DNA of 64,000 nucleotides, from NCBI GenBank assembly GCA_013396655.1, contig WBMV01000850.1:558001-622000 (forward strand), in the 5' to 3' direction. The notes beneath the pieces were generated by a model. That model worked only from the letters and a program-made list of their open reading frames with translations, searched no databases and was not told the origin of the DNA. This DNA is from Campylorhamphus procurvoides. Its lineage: Eukaryota > Chordata > Aves > Passeriformes > Dendrocolaptidae. How positions within the stretch are numbered: the first letter of the stretch is position 1; each line of letters starts with the position of its first letter. The position numbers and the translations under genes are program-made. Shown one piece after another: positions 1-45,792 of the stretch.

Positions 1-913
1 TTTTTTGAAGTAAAATCTCTGTTTTAAGAGACATGCTATCATGCTAATTCCAGACTGGAATATAAGTAACAACATTTCAAAATGCAACAGAAACAGCTTT
101 AACAAAGAAACCTGCCTTCAATCCTGCAAGACTTTTGTTTACATTCTTAAAGAGCAAGGGAAAAGGACCCAAACCACATTCCTACAAAATATCCCAAACC
201 CATTCTTACAAAGATTTTGCACTCAAGTTTCAGGAATTATAACAGGTTGTCACATTTTTTCTCCCTCTTCCCCGATGTCCAGTTTCCAGAGAGAAACAGA
301 AAGGACAAGATGACAGGACTTGATGCTGCCCCACCAGGGATTTGCTGGTAACACCTCAGCAGCCCAGCCACCCCCTCACAGCTCTGCAGGGCTCTTTTGC
401 CCCCTCCTATACCCTGTGTCACTGACTTCTTTGGAACTGCTCATCCCGTTTAGTCACCTGGAGGAATCTCTCTATCACTAACACAGGTAATTTAACTTTA
501 CCCCCATGGGCAAGGCTCTGATAACCAGACTATTTTCTGAAGAACTATTAATCAGGTATCTGCATCACTGGAGGTTTTTAAGATGAGATTGGATATGCCA
601 TTCACTAGTAACTGAGGTGGTAGTGGATCAAGGGTTGGACTTGACGATCTCAGTGGCCTTTTCCAACCCGGAATATTCACGAGGAAATGGGAAGTGTTAA
701 AAACTGCCACGTGTTTACTCAACGCTGTGTTTCAGGGCACACTGACGCCTTACGCAAGGACATCGCACCTGCGGTGTGAGCGAACTAAAACAACAAAACC
801 AGAGTTATTTTGGTGCTGTTACCACGTACCTCGCACTGAGCGTGTCCTGAGCACGCTGCAGGGGGCCCGGCAGACACTGCCCGGAGGGTCGGCCGAAACC
901 TGCCATTAGTGGT
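1..913. other. Intergenic, no gene seen
   Basis: AT-rich sequence without a convincing exon on either strand. The only recognisable element is the CR1 fragment listed separately. Short open frames here have no family resemblance and no splice context. GC content rises sharply from about 840 into the CpG-rich block that follows. Confidence 0.6.
562..681 (+). mobile_element. CR1 LINE 3'-end fragment
   Basis: A stretch containing GGTTGGACTTGACGATCTC followed by CTTTTCCAACC is the hallmark 3' end of avian CR1 (typically GGTTGGACTnGATGATC...GGTCnnTTCCAACC). The upstream GGAGGTTTTTAAGATGAGATT also fits the CR1 3' region. The terminal ATTCTATGA-type repeats are degenerate. It is a 5'-truncated, inactive remnant, as nearly all CR1 copies are. 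Confidence 0.8.
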
Positions 914-1726
914 TTGTTCCCCCGGCCTTCTAAGGGGAGCTCAGGTACGGGTGTGACCCGCTGCCACAGCGCCCCGGGCCCCGCGCTGCCCCGCTCTCCA
1001 GGTTTAGGGATTTGCAAAAAGAGCCCCCGACCTCCGAAACAAAACCCCGCCGGACACTCCCATACCCGCCCCGGCACCGGGAACCGGGACCGGGCACCGG
1101 GAACCGGGACCGGGCACCGGGACGGCGCACGGCGCCCTCAGTCCGCCCTCAGCCCGCGGCACCCACGGAGCTTCCCGCCGCCCCCTCAGCGCCCACAGCG
1201 ACCCCGCGCCCGCCGCGTCCTCACCTCACCCCGCCCCGGGCCGTCATTGGTCCCACCCGCTGTCCGTCAGCCGAATCCCGTCACTCATTGGCTACCTGCC
1301 GCTTATGGGCGGGCTCACTGGCCACTTCCTCGTCCGTCACCCTGCGCCGCGCTCCGTGATTGGCGGAGCGGCGGCGCCTTCACCGCCCATGGGCGCCGAC
1401 TATTGGTGACGAGAGCTGTCCGTCACTGCACCGCCCCGCCTCCCAGTGCCATTGGCCCAGTAACCCCCTTTCGCTCCTCCGTTCCTCTTCATTGGCTAAT
1501 TGGATCGGATGGGCGGCTGCGATTGGGCGACAGTGGAGCCCCGGGGGCGGGACTGCGCGCAGAGCCGCCTGCGATTGGCGAGAGGGCGCGGGGGGCGTGG
1601 CGGCCCGGGGTGAGGGTTGTGTGAGGTGAGGGAATCTCGCGGGGTCTCGGCGGCTCCGGGCGCGGCGGCGCGCGCTGATTGGCGGGCGGGGTCACGGGGG
1701 CGGGGCCTCGCCGGGGGCTGAGGGGG
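914..1726. promoter_or_regulatory. CpG-rich promoter with ATTGG (inverted CCAAT) array
   Basis: Very GC-rich, CpG-dense block ending at an assembly gap. From 1246 to 1682 it holds ten ATTGG pentamers, all on the + strand, starting at 1246, 1287, 1359, 1402, 1451, 1491, 1499, 1522, 1574 and 1678. I saw no CCAAT on the + strand in the same interval. ATTGG is the reverse complement of the CCAAT box bound by NF-Y. GC boxes (GGGGCGGGG type, about 1696-1706) are interspersed. The most economical reading is the CpG-island promoter of NLK, or a bidirectional promoter also serving a leftward transcript. Which start sites are used cannot be read from the sequence. Confidence 0.65.
1071..1123. repeat. 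Short GC-rich tandem repeat
   Basis: About 2.5 copies of a 20-base unit of the form GGGCACCGGGAACCGGGACC. The array lies at the upstream edge of the CpG-rich block. It gives rise to the long spurious open frames seen on both strands here. Confidence 0.85.
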
Positions 1727-1912
1727 NNNNNNNNNNNNNNNNNNNNNNNNNNNNNNNNNNNNNNNNNNNNNNNNNNNNNNNNNNNNNNNNNNNNNNNNNN
1801 NNNNNNNNNNNNNNNNNNNNNNNNNNNNNNNNNNNNNNNNNNNNNNNNNNNNNNNNNNNNNNNNNNNNNNNNNNNNNNNNNNNNNNNNNNNNNNNNNNNN
1901 NNNNNNNNNNNN
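1727..1912. other. Assembly gap (186 N)
   Basis: Run of 186 undetermined bases inside the CpG-rich region upstream of NLK. GC-rich promoters often drop out in bird assemblies. The transcription start of NLK, or part of its 5' leader, could be hidden here. Confidence 0.99.
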
Positions 1913-2554
1913 ACTTTTTCTCGGTCCTTGTGTGTGTTTCAGGCCTTCAAGGAAAAGTTACAAAGTCCCGAGTTGTTGGTGCTGTGAGGGAGCAGGTGCC
2001 TGGAAGGAGGGAGCGATGTAGGAGGTGCCCGGGCTCAGGGAGGTTCGGGGGATCCATGGAGAGGGTGTGGGAATGGCAGGGCTAGGCTGGCCGGCCCTCG
2101 CGGGGGGTTCAGGGCAGAGGCGCCGGGCCCTCCCTCCGCAGGGAAGGGCGATTGATCACGGTGTTTAATTTTTATAACAAGAGAAACAACAACAACAACA
2201 ACAACAGCAACAACAAAAAAAAACCAAAAAGCCGACCCAAAAGTGAAGGAAAAAGCCCAGCCCAGCCCCAAGCCAGCTGCCCCAGGATGGAATTGGAGTA
2301 GCCAAGCCCGGCTGGACGCTGGGACAGGGGTTGGCACACGCACACATGAAGAGACTCCCCGAGTGGTTTGGCTTCGCGAGGAGATAAGGCCAGTGGAGCT
2401 CCATGTTTATAAAGGTGGGCCGCGTACGATGAAACCCAACTTCTTTCAAAGTGTAGCACGTCTTAATTTCTGTGGGCAAATGACAGCCTGACCCAGTTGT
2501 TGTCCAACCGAAGGGCATTCTTTTTATTTCTTTTTTATATTTTTCTTCTTTTGA
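1913..2554 (+). promoter_or_regulatory. NLK: NLK upstream region / 5' leader
   Basis: Sequence between the N gap and the NLK start codon. Just after the gap, a pyrimidine-rich run ends in TTTCAG at 1937-1942 and looks like a splice acceptor, so an upstream leader intron may end here. A TATA-like TTTATAAAGG sits at 2406-2415, about 145 bases before the ATG. The last 40 bases before the ATG are strikingly T-rich. The leader may therefore arise from a CpG promoter upstream of the gap, from the TATA-like site, or from both. Confidence 0.5.
2187..2225 (+). repeat. (AAC)n microsatellite with A-run
   Basis: Imperfect AAC triplet repeat interrupted once by AGC and followed by a short A tract, within the NLK upstream region. 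It explains the poly-valine antisense open frames at this spot. Confidence 0.85.
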
Positions 2555-38839
<36,285 letters not shown>

Positions 38840-39135
38840 CGTGGAGCACGACGTACTACTGAAGATGTAATGTAGCTTTCCACTGGAGTCTGGGATTTGC
38901 AATTCTGGAGGTTAATCATGCTTGTACTGTAATTTTACTAATGAAGTTTTGAATTAACAACCACTACTTGTACAATATGAATAATATTTAGAAATGTACT
39001 AGACTTTTAATCTTGTAAAGTGGTTGTGCTTTTAGAAGAAAATATTTTACCCAGAGTTGCACGTGTTTTATGAACTCTAGTGCAGCTGTGATGGCTCAGC
39101 TCAGAACAAACAGAATTGAACCAAATTCGGGGAGG

Positions 39136-39189
39136 TTTTTTCTTTTTTTTTTTTCCTTTTCCTTTTTTTTTTCCTTTTTCTTTTTTTTT
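39136..39189 (+). repeat. Polypyrimidine (T/C) tract in NLK 3' UTR
   Basis: Uninterrupted run of T with scattered C, about 54 bases. It is long enough to bind polypyrimidine-tract proteins in RNA, but it may equally be a simple-repeat expansion. Confidence 0.85.
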
Positions 39190-40324
39190 ATTGAAGTGAG
39201 ATTGTACAAACAGATAGACATACATTTTGATATTGAGCCATTCCTGAAGATTTTGGGTTTTCTAAAAGTAAGGAATACAGAAAACTTGACTGCGACCAAT
39301 CGTGAAGTCCCTTTGGGTGGCCGTGACCATGGGAAGTGGCCACGTCCCCTGATGCCCAAGCCCTATAAATAGCTTCTCACTAGAGCTGTGATGGTGATGT
39401 GTGCTGTTCTAAAATCAAATGTTGTGAGTAGAGAGAATGAGTTTGTGACTAGGAGAGACTAAACTTCTGTTTCCTTACCCAGTATAAATATATATATATA
39501 TTTAATCTATTTTTATTAGAAGTTTTTCTGCTCTTTCTTACATAAAACCCCCCAGCATGCATCTTCTATGTGTGTAAATAATTCCATTTATGGGTTAATT
39601 TCAGAGATCCTTGACATCATTGCTGTATAGAGAGAAACTAGCTTGCACATTTTAGGTCTGTGAAATTTTGTGAGAACTTTTTCCTGCACTGGACAGTTGA
39701 GAGAAAAAAAAAAGAAAAGGACAAAAAAAAAAGCACATAGGGAATTCTGTTAATTGTGTTTGTGTCTTTAGGCAAAGCTGTGGAAGTCTTGAAATGTCAC
39801 AGTAGTAAATAACTTTTATTACTTTTTGGCTAATTCTTTTTCTGTTGGAACACTGAATTCTGTGCATATGTATATATGAACACAAATTGAAGGCCTCTAC
39901 CTCCTGGAGTATACAACTTGGTTTGTTTACCTCCACATGATTTTTTTTTTTTTAAGTTCAGTGTGGAGACTTGAAACTTGAATGTCCCTTCCAACTTTTA
40001 TATTTAAAACAAGACTAGAAAATTGAAGACTGTTTTTCACCTGTACAAAGGAATACTAAAGGGTGGTCTTAAAATTTGAGCCTTGGTCTGGAGAGAAACC
40101 GTTGGTGTTTGTTATGGACAATTAACTGTTAAAGTTATTGTAAGTTATCTGTATTTAGCAGAGTATTTTCAACAAGAGTGATCTGAGCTGGAATTGGAGA
40201 CTATTAGTAAGTTATGTTTGGAAGTTTTAACTTCAATGAAGTAATTATTTGCTGTGAAAGAGACAAACATTGAATAACTGAACAAAGATGGTGCAATATC
40301 TTTGTTTCTTATGAGGCTCCTGAG

Positions 40325-40330
40325 AATAAA
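40325..40330 (+). promoter_or_regulatory. NLK: Candidate NLK polyadenylation signal
   Basis: Canonical AATAAA about 1.49 kb downstream of the NLK stop codon, followed by a T-rich stretch. It is the first clear canonical hexamer I noticed after the stop. Confidence 0.5.
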
Positions 40331-40345
40331 ACCAATGGAAGCATT

Positions 40346-41888
40346 TCAATTCATTTGAATGAGAAACGTCTTTAATTAATGAGCCCCAGAAGACACTGGT
40401 ATGAAAGGTAAAATCTCAGAGGTTGGTCAGTTAATGTGGCACACTTGCTGGTCACTTTGTAAAATGTAGATTTGGAGTACAGTGGTGAAAACATTAAATG
40501 TGACATTTGAAACCGCAATGCTGGCGTCGTTTTTTCCTGCCTGATCTCCCACCTGCATCTGAGAGTAAGTTGTTAAAATCTTGATTAAAAATACAAGTAA
40601 AAAGACTTTATAACATCTTGGTTTGGGCATGGTGCTGTTTTTTCCACCCACATGCACACACACATGTATGTGTACACATATGACTTACTACACACAATAC
40701 TCATCTACTCTCTCAGCTGAATTTGCTGATAAATCATATTGACTTTTGACTTGCACTGTCCTGGGAGGTGGTCAGACCCTCAGGCAGCTCTGGCTTTATT
40801 TGATTTTCAAAGCTCCTGTAACTTTTTCATCACCCTTTCCCCCTTCTCTGCAGTCCTAATGCAAAGGGACCAGTGCAGTGGAGCTGCAGAACACGACTGA
40901 AGTCCCTGGGCTGTGAGTGTGTCATGACAGGGGACAGGGTGGGTCTGTCAGGGTATGAGCACCTATCACAGCTGGCATGGACACTTCAGGCAGCAGGGCA
41001 TTTTTTGGAGCTTGAGGTCTCTGGGTGAATCTTGTCCATAAACATAAAAGTAATAAAAGGTCTTTGGGACCTTTACCTTGCAGGGTGTCAGGGCACAGCT
41101 GGGGGCAGGATGGGCAATAACACTGGCACAGGGTGTAACTAAAACTGGGTGTGCAAATATATGAAAATCACAATCCTGGGAGTGTTTTCTGTAACCTGAC
41201 CTGCATTTGCCATGTTTCCTGTAAGTCAGTGACAGTGAAAGCGAGCACTCCCCTGAGCCCTCTCTGACTGAGACAGTTCCATTTCCAAAGTGAGCACACA
41301 CAGGAGGAATACCTGATGGCAAAGTGAGGCTGTCATGAGAGCTGCTTTCCTTCCCAACGAGGGTAAAACCTGGCCTGAGGTTTTGCACTTTAAGCAGTTT
41401 TAAGCTTTGCTGATCTCAATGTCAAATGAATTACAATTGTCACCGGAGGTTTTGAGCTCTTTAACTACAGCTGCTGTGCCTGTGCCTTGAGAAAGGAGCA
41501 GACGTATTGAGGGCAAAGGATAACTCAGAGCTGCCCAGGAGTGGTCAGAGGAACATCGGGGGGTGAGAAGGTCCAACCCTGTGTGTGCACTGCGATGCTG
41601 AGCAAAGGAGCTATTGAGGCCAGTCGTGGAACAGTAAGTGGCTAAAATCCATCTCCTGGTGAAGTATCACTGACTGATTCCAGTCCGTCTGGGGAAGCTG
41701 TGAAGGGCTTTTCTCCTTCAGCCAGTTTATCAGCAGTGGACATGGGGCTGTGGGTTTATCCCTGGCTCAGCCCAGGATGGGGGAGCAGGGCAGGGCAGGG
41801 CCAGGGGAGAGGCCAGCAGGGGGGTCGGTGGTGGCAGTGCTGCGAGTCTATGTGTGTAAAGGGGAATTGATGCCTCAAGATTTGGTGT
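40346..41888. other. Intergenic between NLK and the LTR
   Basis: No exon, RNA gene or clear repeat recognised. Open frames such as the minus-strand one at 40966-41388 lack family resemblance or splice context. Confidence 0.65.
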
Positions 41889-41894
41889 GTATTT

Positions 41895-42353
41895 TGTAGA
41901 TTTTTAGAGTTTTAGAAGTATAGGTTTTCTTGCTCACATACTAAATGGTGTTAGAAGTTACTAAAGTGATTTTCTCATATATTCTCAGGTTTTCTGAAGG
42001 TCATGATGTTTTTCAGACACACTTACAAGGTAACCTGAAGTCAAAGCAATAGAAGAACCCACAAGGGGTGGAGGTGGTGCAGGGGGCATAGCCTAGGACC
42101 CTGATGGGTGGACCACCGAGGGAATTGGAAGTTATGGTTGGTTATAGATATCTAATGTGTTCGTTGTCAGGAAGATTATAAAAACTGTAACCTTTCTGAG
42201 GGCAGAGTTCTTTGGGGCTTTTTGGACTCAGAGATCCTTGTTGAAACAACGCGCATTTTGTAGGCCCAGTGGGAGCCCAGAGCCTCCAAATTCCCAGTTA
42301 AAGGTATTATCTATCTTTCTCCATTAATCTTTTCTCTGAGTGCCTATCTTCCG
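41895..42353 (+). mobile_element. Probable solo LTR, ERVK-like, with 6-base TSD
   Basis: A 459-base element starting TGTAGATTTTTAG and ending CTATCTTCCG, flanked on both sides by GTATTT (41889-41894 and 42354-42359). A 6-base target-site duplication is typical of avian class II (ERVK-like) retroviruses. A TATA-like TTATAAAAACTG lies at about 42177-42188, where a U3/R boundary would be. The 3' end reads CG instead of the canonical CA, possibly a point mutation. No internal viral genes adjoin it. The family assignment is from memory; the duplication is seen directly. Confidence 0.72.
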
Positions 42354-42440
42354 GTATTTTAGGCATCAGAATAATGGGGGAAACGGGAAAACAGGGAAAT
42401 GAGAGAAGGAGGGGAGTCGGGGGAGTGTGGGCAATGTGGT

Positions 42441-42730
42441 GGGCGTGACCAGGGCGTGGTTATTATGGGTGTGGTCTAGAGGGCGTGGTCACGGTGATGG
42501 GTGGGGTCAAAGGGGCGTGGCAAAGAACGTGGCCATTGTGGATGTGGCCAAAGGGATGTCGTGACAGTTGTGGGTGTGGTCAAGGGGGCGTGGCCACGAT
42601 AGGGGTGTGGCAAAGTGGCGTGACTATAGTGGGTGGGGGCGTGGTCACCGAGTGGGTGTGGTCGGGGTGTGACCATGATGGGTGTGCTAATGGGCGTGGT
42701 CACCGCTGTGGGCGGGGCCGGGGCGTGTCC
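42441..42730 (+). promoter_or_regulatory. TMEM97: GGGYGTG-box array upstream of TMEM97
   Basis: Degenerate tandem array in which GGGCGTGG or GGGTGTGG recurs: I count 14 GGGYGTG motifs in about 290 bases, plus variants such as ACGTGGCC and GATGTGGCC and one GGGCGGGGCC. The motif is the GT/CACCC box bound by KLF/Sp zinc-finger factors. The array ends 13 bases before the TMEM97 start codon, so part of it may be transcribed as leader. It is either a minisatellite that has become promoter sequence or an expanded cluster of KLF/Sp sites. Confidence 0.7.
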
Positions 42731-42743
42731 TCGGGGCGCGGCG

Positions 42744-45700
42744 ATGGCGGCGGCAGCTCCGCGGTGGCGGGAGCGCCTTTTCGCCCTCTACTTCCTCTCG
42801 CACATCCCCATCACGGCCCTGATCGACCTCCAGCCGCTGCTGCCCGCAGGCATCTTCCCCCGGGCCGTGAGTGGGGCCGGGATGGGGGACGGGAGCGGGT
42901 GCGGAGCGNATGGGGCTTGGGGAAGGGGAGTGGGAACGGGACTGGGGAATGGGACCGGGGTACTCCCCCGGTTCCTCCAGCGGCTGTGGCTGACGCTGCC
43001 TCTCTAAGCTGTCAGTGGGGTGTGCGCGGCCGCTCCGCGTCCCAGGGAGGGCCCCTGCGGTGCGGGGTCACCGATTTCCCCCCGGCGATCGGCACTGGGA
43101 ATATCCCTCTCCCCGCGTGTGGGCTGCGGGTGTTTTACAGCTGCCACAACACCGTCCTTTCCCCGGGGAATGTCCCCGAGGCTGCGGTGCAGCCGCTGCC
43201 ACGTGCCCCGGACGGGGCTGGAGCTGGGTGCTCGCCGATCCTGAGTTTTTCCTCCAATTCCTGCCAAAAACCTAACAGGGAATTGTTGCCGCTGCAGCAG
43301 CAGGCATGCCAGCGAGGGGATTTTTTAGTGAAAATCCCTGTCTTGCTGGGTTTTGAAAAAAAAAAACCCCAAGAGACAATAAACATCGTAAAGTTAATTA
43401 AAATAGTAGTTGGATGGCAGATAATTAGTTCAGCCCTCGTTGCCAGTGTGAGGCCAGTTGTAACCTCCTGTTAGAGCTTTACAATTGGTGACGTGGGTTT
43501 TGCCATCGGAATTGCTGTAGAATTACTCCAATATAGGCACCGTTTTCAATTAATAGTTAACCAGCAGATCTCAATGCATATCTCTCCGTTCAAAGTCCAA
43601 TGTAAAGCCACGCTGGAGTTTACATTTCTGTCATGNCGGGAGCGGGTGCGGAGCGTCCGCGGGGCTTTGGTGGGGCTGCGGGAGGATTGAACCGGATCGC
43701 GTGCGTGGGGGCATAACGGGGGAGAAGGAACTGCGGGAGATGTGTGCGAGAGAGCGGCTGAGAGCGAAGCGGTGCTGGTGCCCACGGGATGAATCACAGC
43801 CGGGTCATTCATTTGGGGGAGGAGCGGGAGAGGGAATGGAGAATGGGAGCGGGGATGGAGAATGGGGAATGGGAACGGGGATGGGAATGGGAACGGGAAC
43901 AGGGACGGGGATGGGGAATGGGAGCCGGGATGGGGAAGGGGGACGGGGATGGAGAATGGGGACGGGGAATNTGCCAAAAACCTAACAGGGAATTGTTGCC
44001 GCTGCAGCAGCAGGCATGCCAGCGAGGGGATTTTTTAGTGAAAATCCCTGTCTTGCTGGGTTTTGAAAAAAAAAAACCCCAAGAGACAATAAACATCGTA
44101 AAGTTAATTAAAATAGTAGTTGGATGGCAGATAATTAGTTCAGCCCTCGTTGCCAGTGTGAGGCCAGTTGTAACCTCCTGTTAGAGCTTTACAATTGGTG
44201 ACGTGGGTTTTGCCATCGGAATTGCTGTAGAATTACTCCAATATAGGCACCGTTTTCAATTAATAGTTAACCAGCAGATCTCAATGCATATCTCTCCGTT
44301 CAAAGTCCAATGTAAAGCCACGCTGGAGTTTACATTTCTGTCATGGAAACGAACTGCAGCTCCCAAATCCTTGGATTGAGCGGTTGCACCGCAGCAGCCC
44401 CAGCATTGGGGAAGGAGCCCCCAGACCCCACTTGGCTGGGCAGGGCCTCGGGGGGACTCGGGGCTCACAGAAAGACCCCCTGGGTTGGCAGGGTCAGATA
44501 GGGGGAAATGATAGCTACGAGTGTCAAGGGGCAGATTCTTTGTGGTTCTTTTCTGATAGGAAATCATATTTCAGAAATAGATTTTGGAAACTACTTAATG
44601 CGGGAGTAATCCTAAAATTGCCTGTAGCACAAATTTAATATAGACTTAATGCAAAGGGTTCATGACTTTAAAGGCTGCATAAACACAGTCCCTGTTAAAA
44701 CCAAACTGCAGTACAAATCTTCACGTGCCAGGATGGGATCTCTGGATTTTCCTACTGCACCAGTGGCTTCATCCAGTTGAGAATCAGAGTCTTTGTCCTG
44801 CTGGGGTTGCTGTTCAGTGACAGAATCTGTTGTTTTGGTTTCTTTAAGCTGACAGACCTGTTGCAGCAGTATGCAACCTCCTTCAGAGACCCCATGATGC
44901 TCCAGCCCCCAGAGTGGTTCAAGGCATTTATCTACTGCGAAGCCTTTCTACAGCTGCCGTTCTTCCCCATCGCTGCGTACGCCTTCCTGAAAGGTAGGTA
45001 GGGAAACCAGAAAAAGGGCATGTCCTGGGAGCTTTTCTGCATCACATCTACTTTTTGAACAGCAGAGAAGGTTGCTCTATCAGTCTCAAGCAGTTTGAGG
45101 GAGGTTCCTTGTGGAGGGCTGGGCTGTCACAGTCCTTAGAACAAGTGGGCCATGAGCACTGGGCTACTCTCCTGGCAAGTTTTACCTGAGAAAGGAGCAC
45201 AGAATAAAGTGTGTCGGAAACAAAACCTTGTGACTACAGGCCCTTGTCAGGTGCAGCCATTTGTGTAACCAGCATCACCATTTGACATCTGGGACACTAG
45301 CAGGGCAGGTAGAGGTCTGGGCCAAGCCTGTGTACTTATTCCTTTAAAACTTTCAGGATCACCCCTTTAGGGAGAGAAATATCTTGGGTTCATACTTGTA
45401 CTTAGGTTTTCTGTGCTACCTATTCAGTCTGACTGATGGCTGACCCTGGCAGAGAGGTAGCAGTCATTGTTCTGTTAAGTTAAAAGCCTCGGAATTCTGC
45501 TTGTTTCAAAACACTTCGTTTTCCTTTTTGTTTCTGTGTAGGTGGCTGCAGATGGATCAGGACTCCTGCCATTATCTACTCCACCCACGTAGCCACCACT
45601 CTGTTTGCTATCCTGGCCCATATCCTGTTCCACGACTTCTCCAAGTCGGAGCACGTGGGTCCTCAGACGCTGCGTGAGCGCCTCGTTCTGCTCTCTATAT

Positions 45701-45792
45701 ACCTGCCCTACCTGCTGATCCCACTTCTGATCCTGTTCACGATGCTCTGCAACCCCCACTACAAACATGTGGAGAAAAGAAAAAGGAAGTAG
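42744..45792 (+). CDS. TMEM97: Transmembrane protein 97 (sigma-2 receptor)
   Basis: Four-helix EXPERA-domain membrane protein of ER and lysosome that affects cholesterol and NPC1 levels; in mammals it is the sigma-2 receptor. Coding exons: 42744-42866, 44849-44993 and 45542-45792, with phases that join to 172 aa (human 176). Residues 12-30 (LFALYFLSHIPITALIDLQ) form the first helix. Asp28 and Asp55 correspond to the two ligand-binding aspartates of the human protein. Exon 2 encodes the conserved QLPFFPIAAYAFLKG. The C-terminus KRKRK keeps the lysine pattern of a KxKxx ER-retrieval signal. The start ATG has G at -3 and +4. Intron 1 contains three single-N joins and a misplaced contig, so its length and order are unreliable, but no exon is damaged. 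Confidence 0.96.
42910..43635. other. Misplaced contig in TMEM97 intron 1
   Basis: This 726-base block is bounded by single Ns at 42909 and 43636. Its last 374 bases (43262-43635) repeat exactly at 43972-44345. Its start is G-rich and resembles the end of the next block (43637-43970). These overlaps indicate that it belongs after, not before, the next block. It contains no TMEM97 exon; open frames reading through it with unknown residues are artefacts. Confidence 0.85.
43262..43635 (+). repeat. False duplication, copy 1 (374 bases)
   Basis: From TGCCAAAAACCTAAC to TTTCTGTCATG, apparently identical base for base to 43972-44345. It ends directly at a single-N join. The identity and the position at contig ends point to unmerged overlap rather than a biological repeat. 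Confidence 0.93.
43815..43970 (+). repeat. G-rich minisatellite (GGGAAYGGGGAY-like)
   Basis: Irregular tandem array of GGGAATGGGAACGGGGATG-type hexamers with dense runs of three to five G, strongly predicted to form G-quadruplexes. It ends at the N at 43971. A similar array resumes at the start of the misplaced block (about 42911-42965), which suggests that these two ends meet in the real genome. Confidence 0.85.
43972..44345 (+). repeat. False duplication, copy 2 (374 bases)
   Basis: Second copy of the block at 43262-43635. It begins directly after the N at 43971 and continues without interruption into the rest of TMEM97 intron 1, so this is the copy in its proper place. Confidence 0.93.

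Larger units (their letters stand above)
38840..40345 (+). other. NLK: NLK 3' UTR
   Basis: AT-rich sequence from the TGA stop to a probable cleavage site shortly after AATAAA at 40325-40330. The implied length is about 1.5 kb. It includes a 54-base pyrimidine tract (39136-39189) and a TA-rich run at about 39485-39505. The true 3' end could lie further downstream, because bird NLK transcripts may use several sites. Confidence 0.6.

Noticed and set aside
237..422. Minus-strand peptide LLRCYQQIP resembling LLRCCQQLP of LYRM9, a gene near NLK in human
   Set aside because: Only about ten residues resemble; the flanking residues do not fit the LYR family and there is no matching splice context.
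914..1624. 236-codon open frame in the CpG-rich block
   Set aside because: Pro/Arg-rich composition of a CpG island; it runs through the ATTGG array and has no family resemblance.
42485..43474. 329-codon open frame across TMEM97 exon 1
   Set aside because: Reads the GGGYGTG array, an N and the misplaced contig; it is not in the TMEM97 frame.
43262..44345. 374-base perfect direct repeat as a recent biological duplication
   Set aside because: Both copies touch single-N contig joins and the overlaps fit a different contig order, so an assembly artefact is the better explanation.
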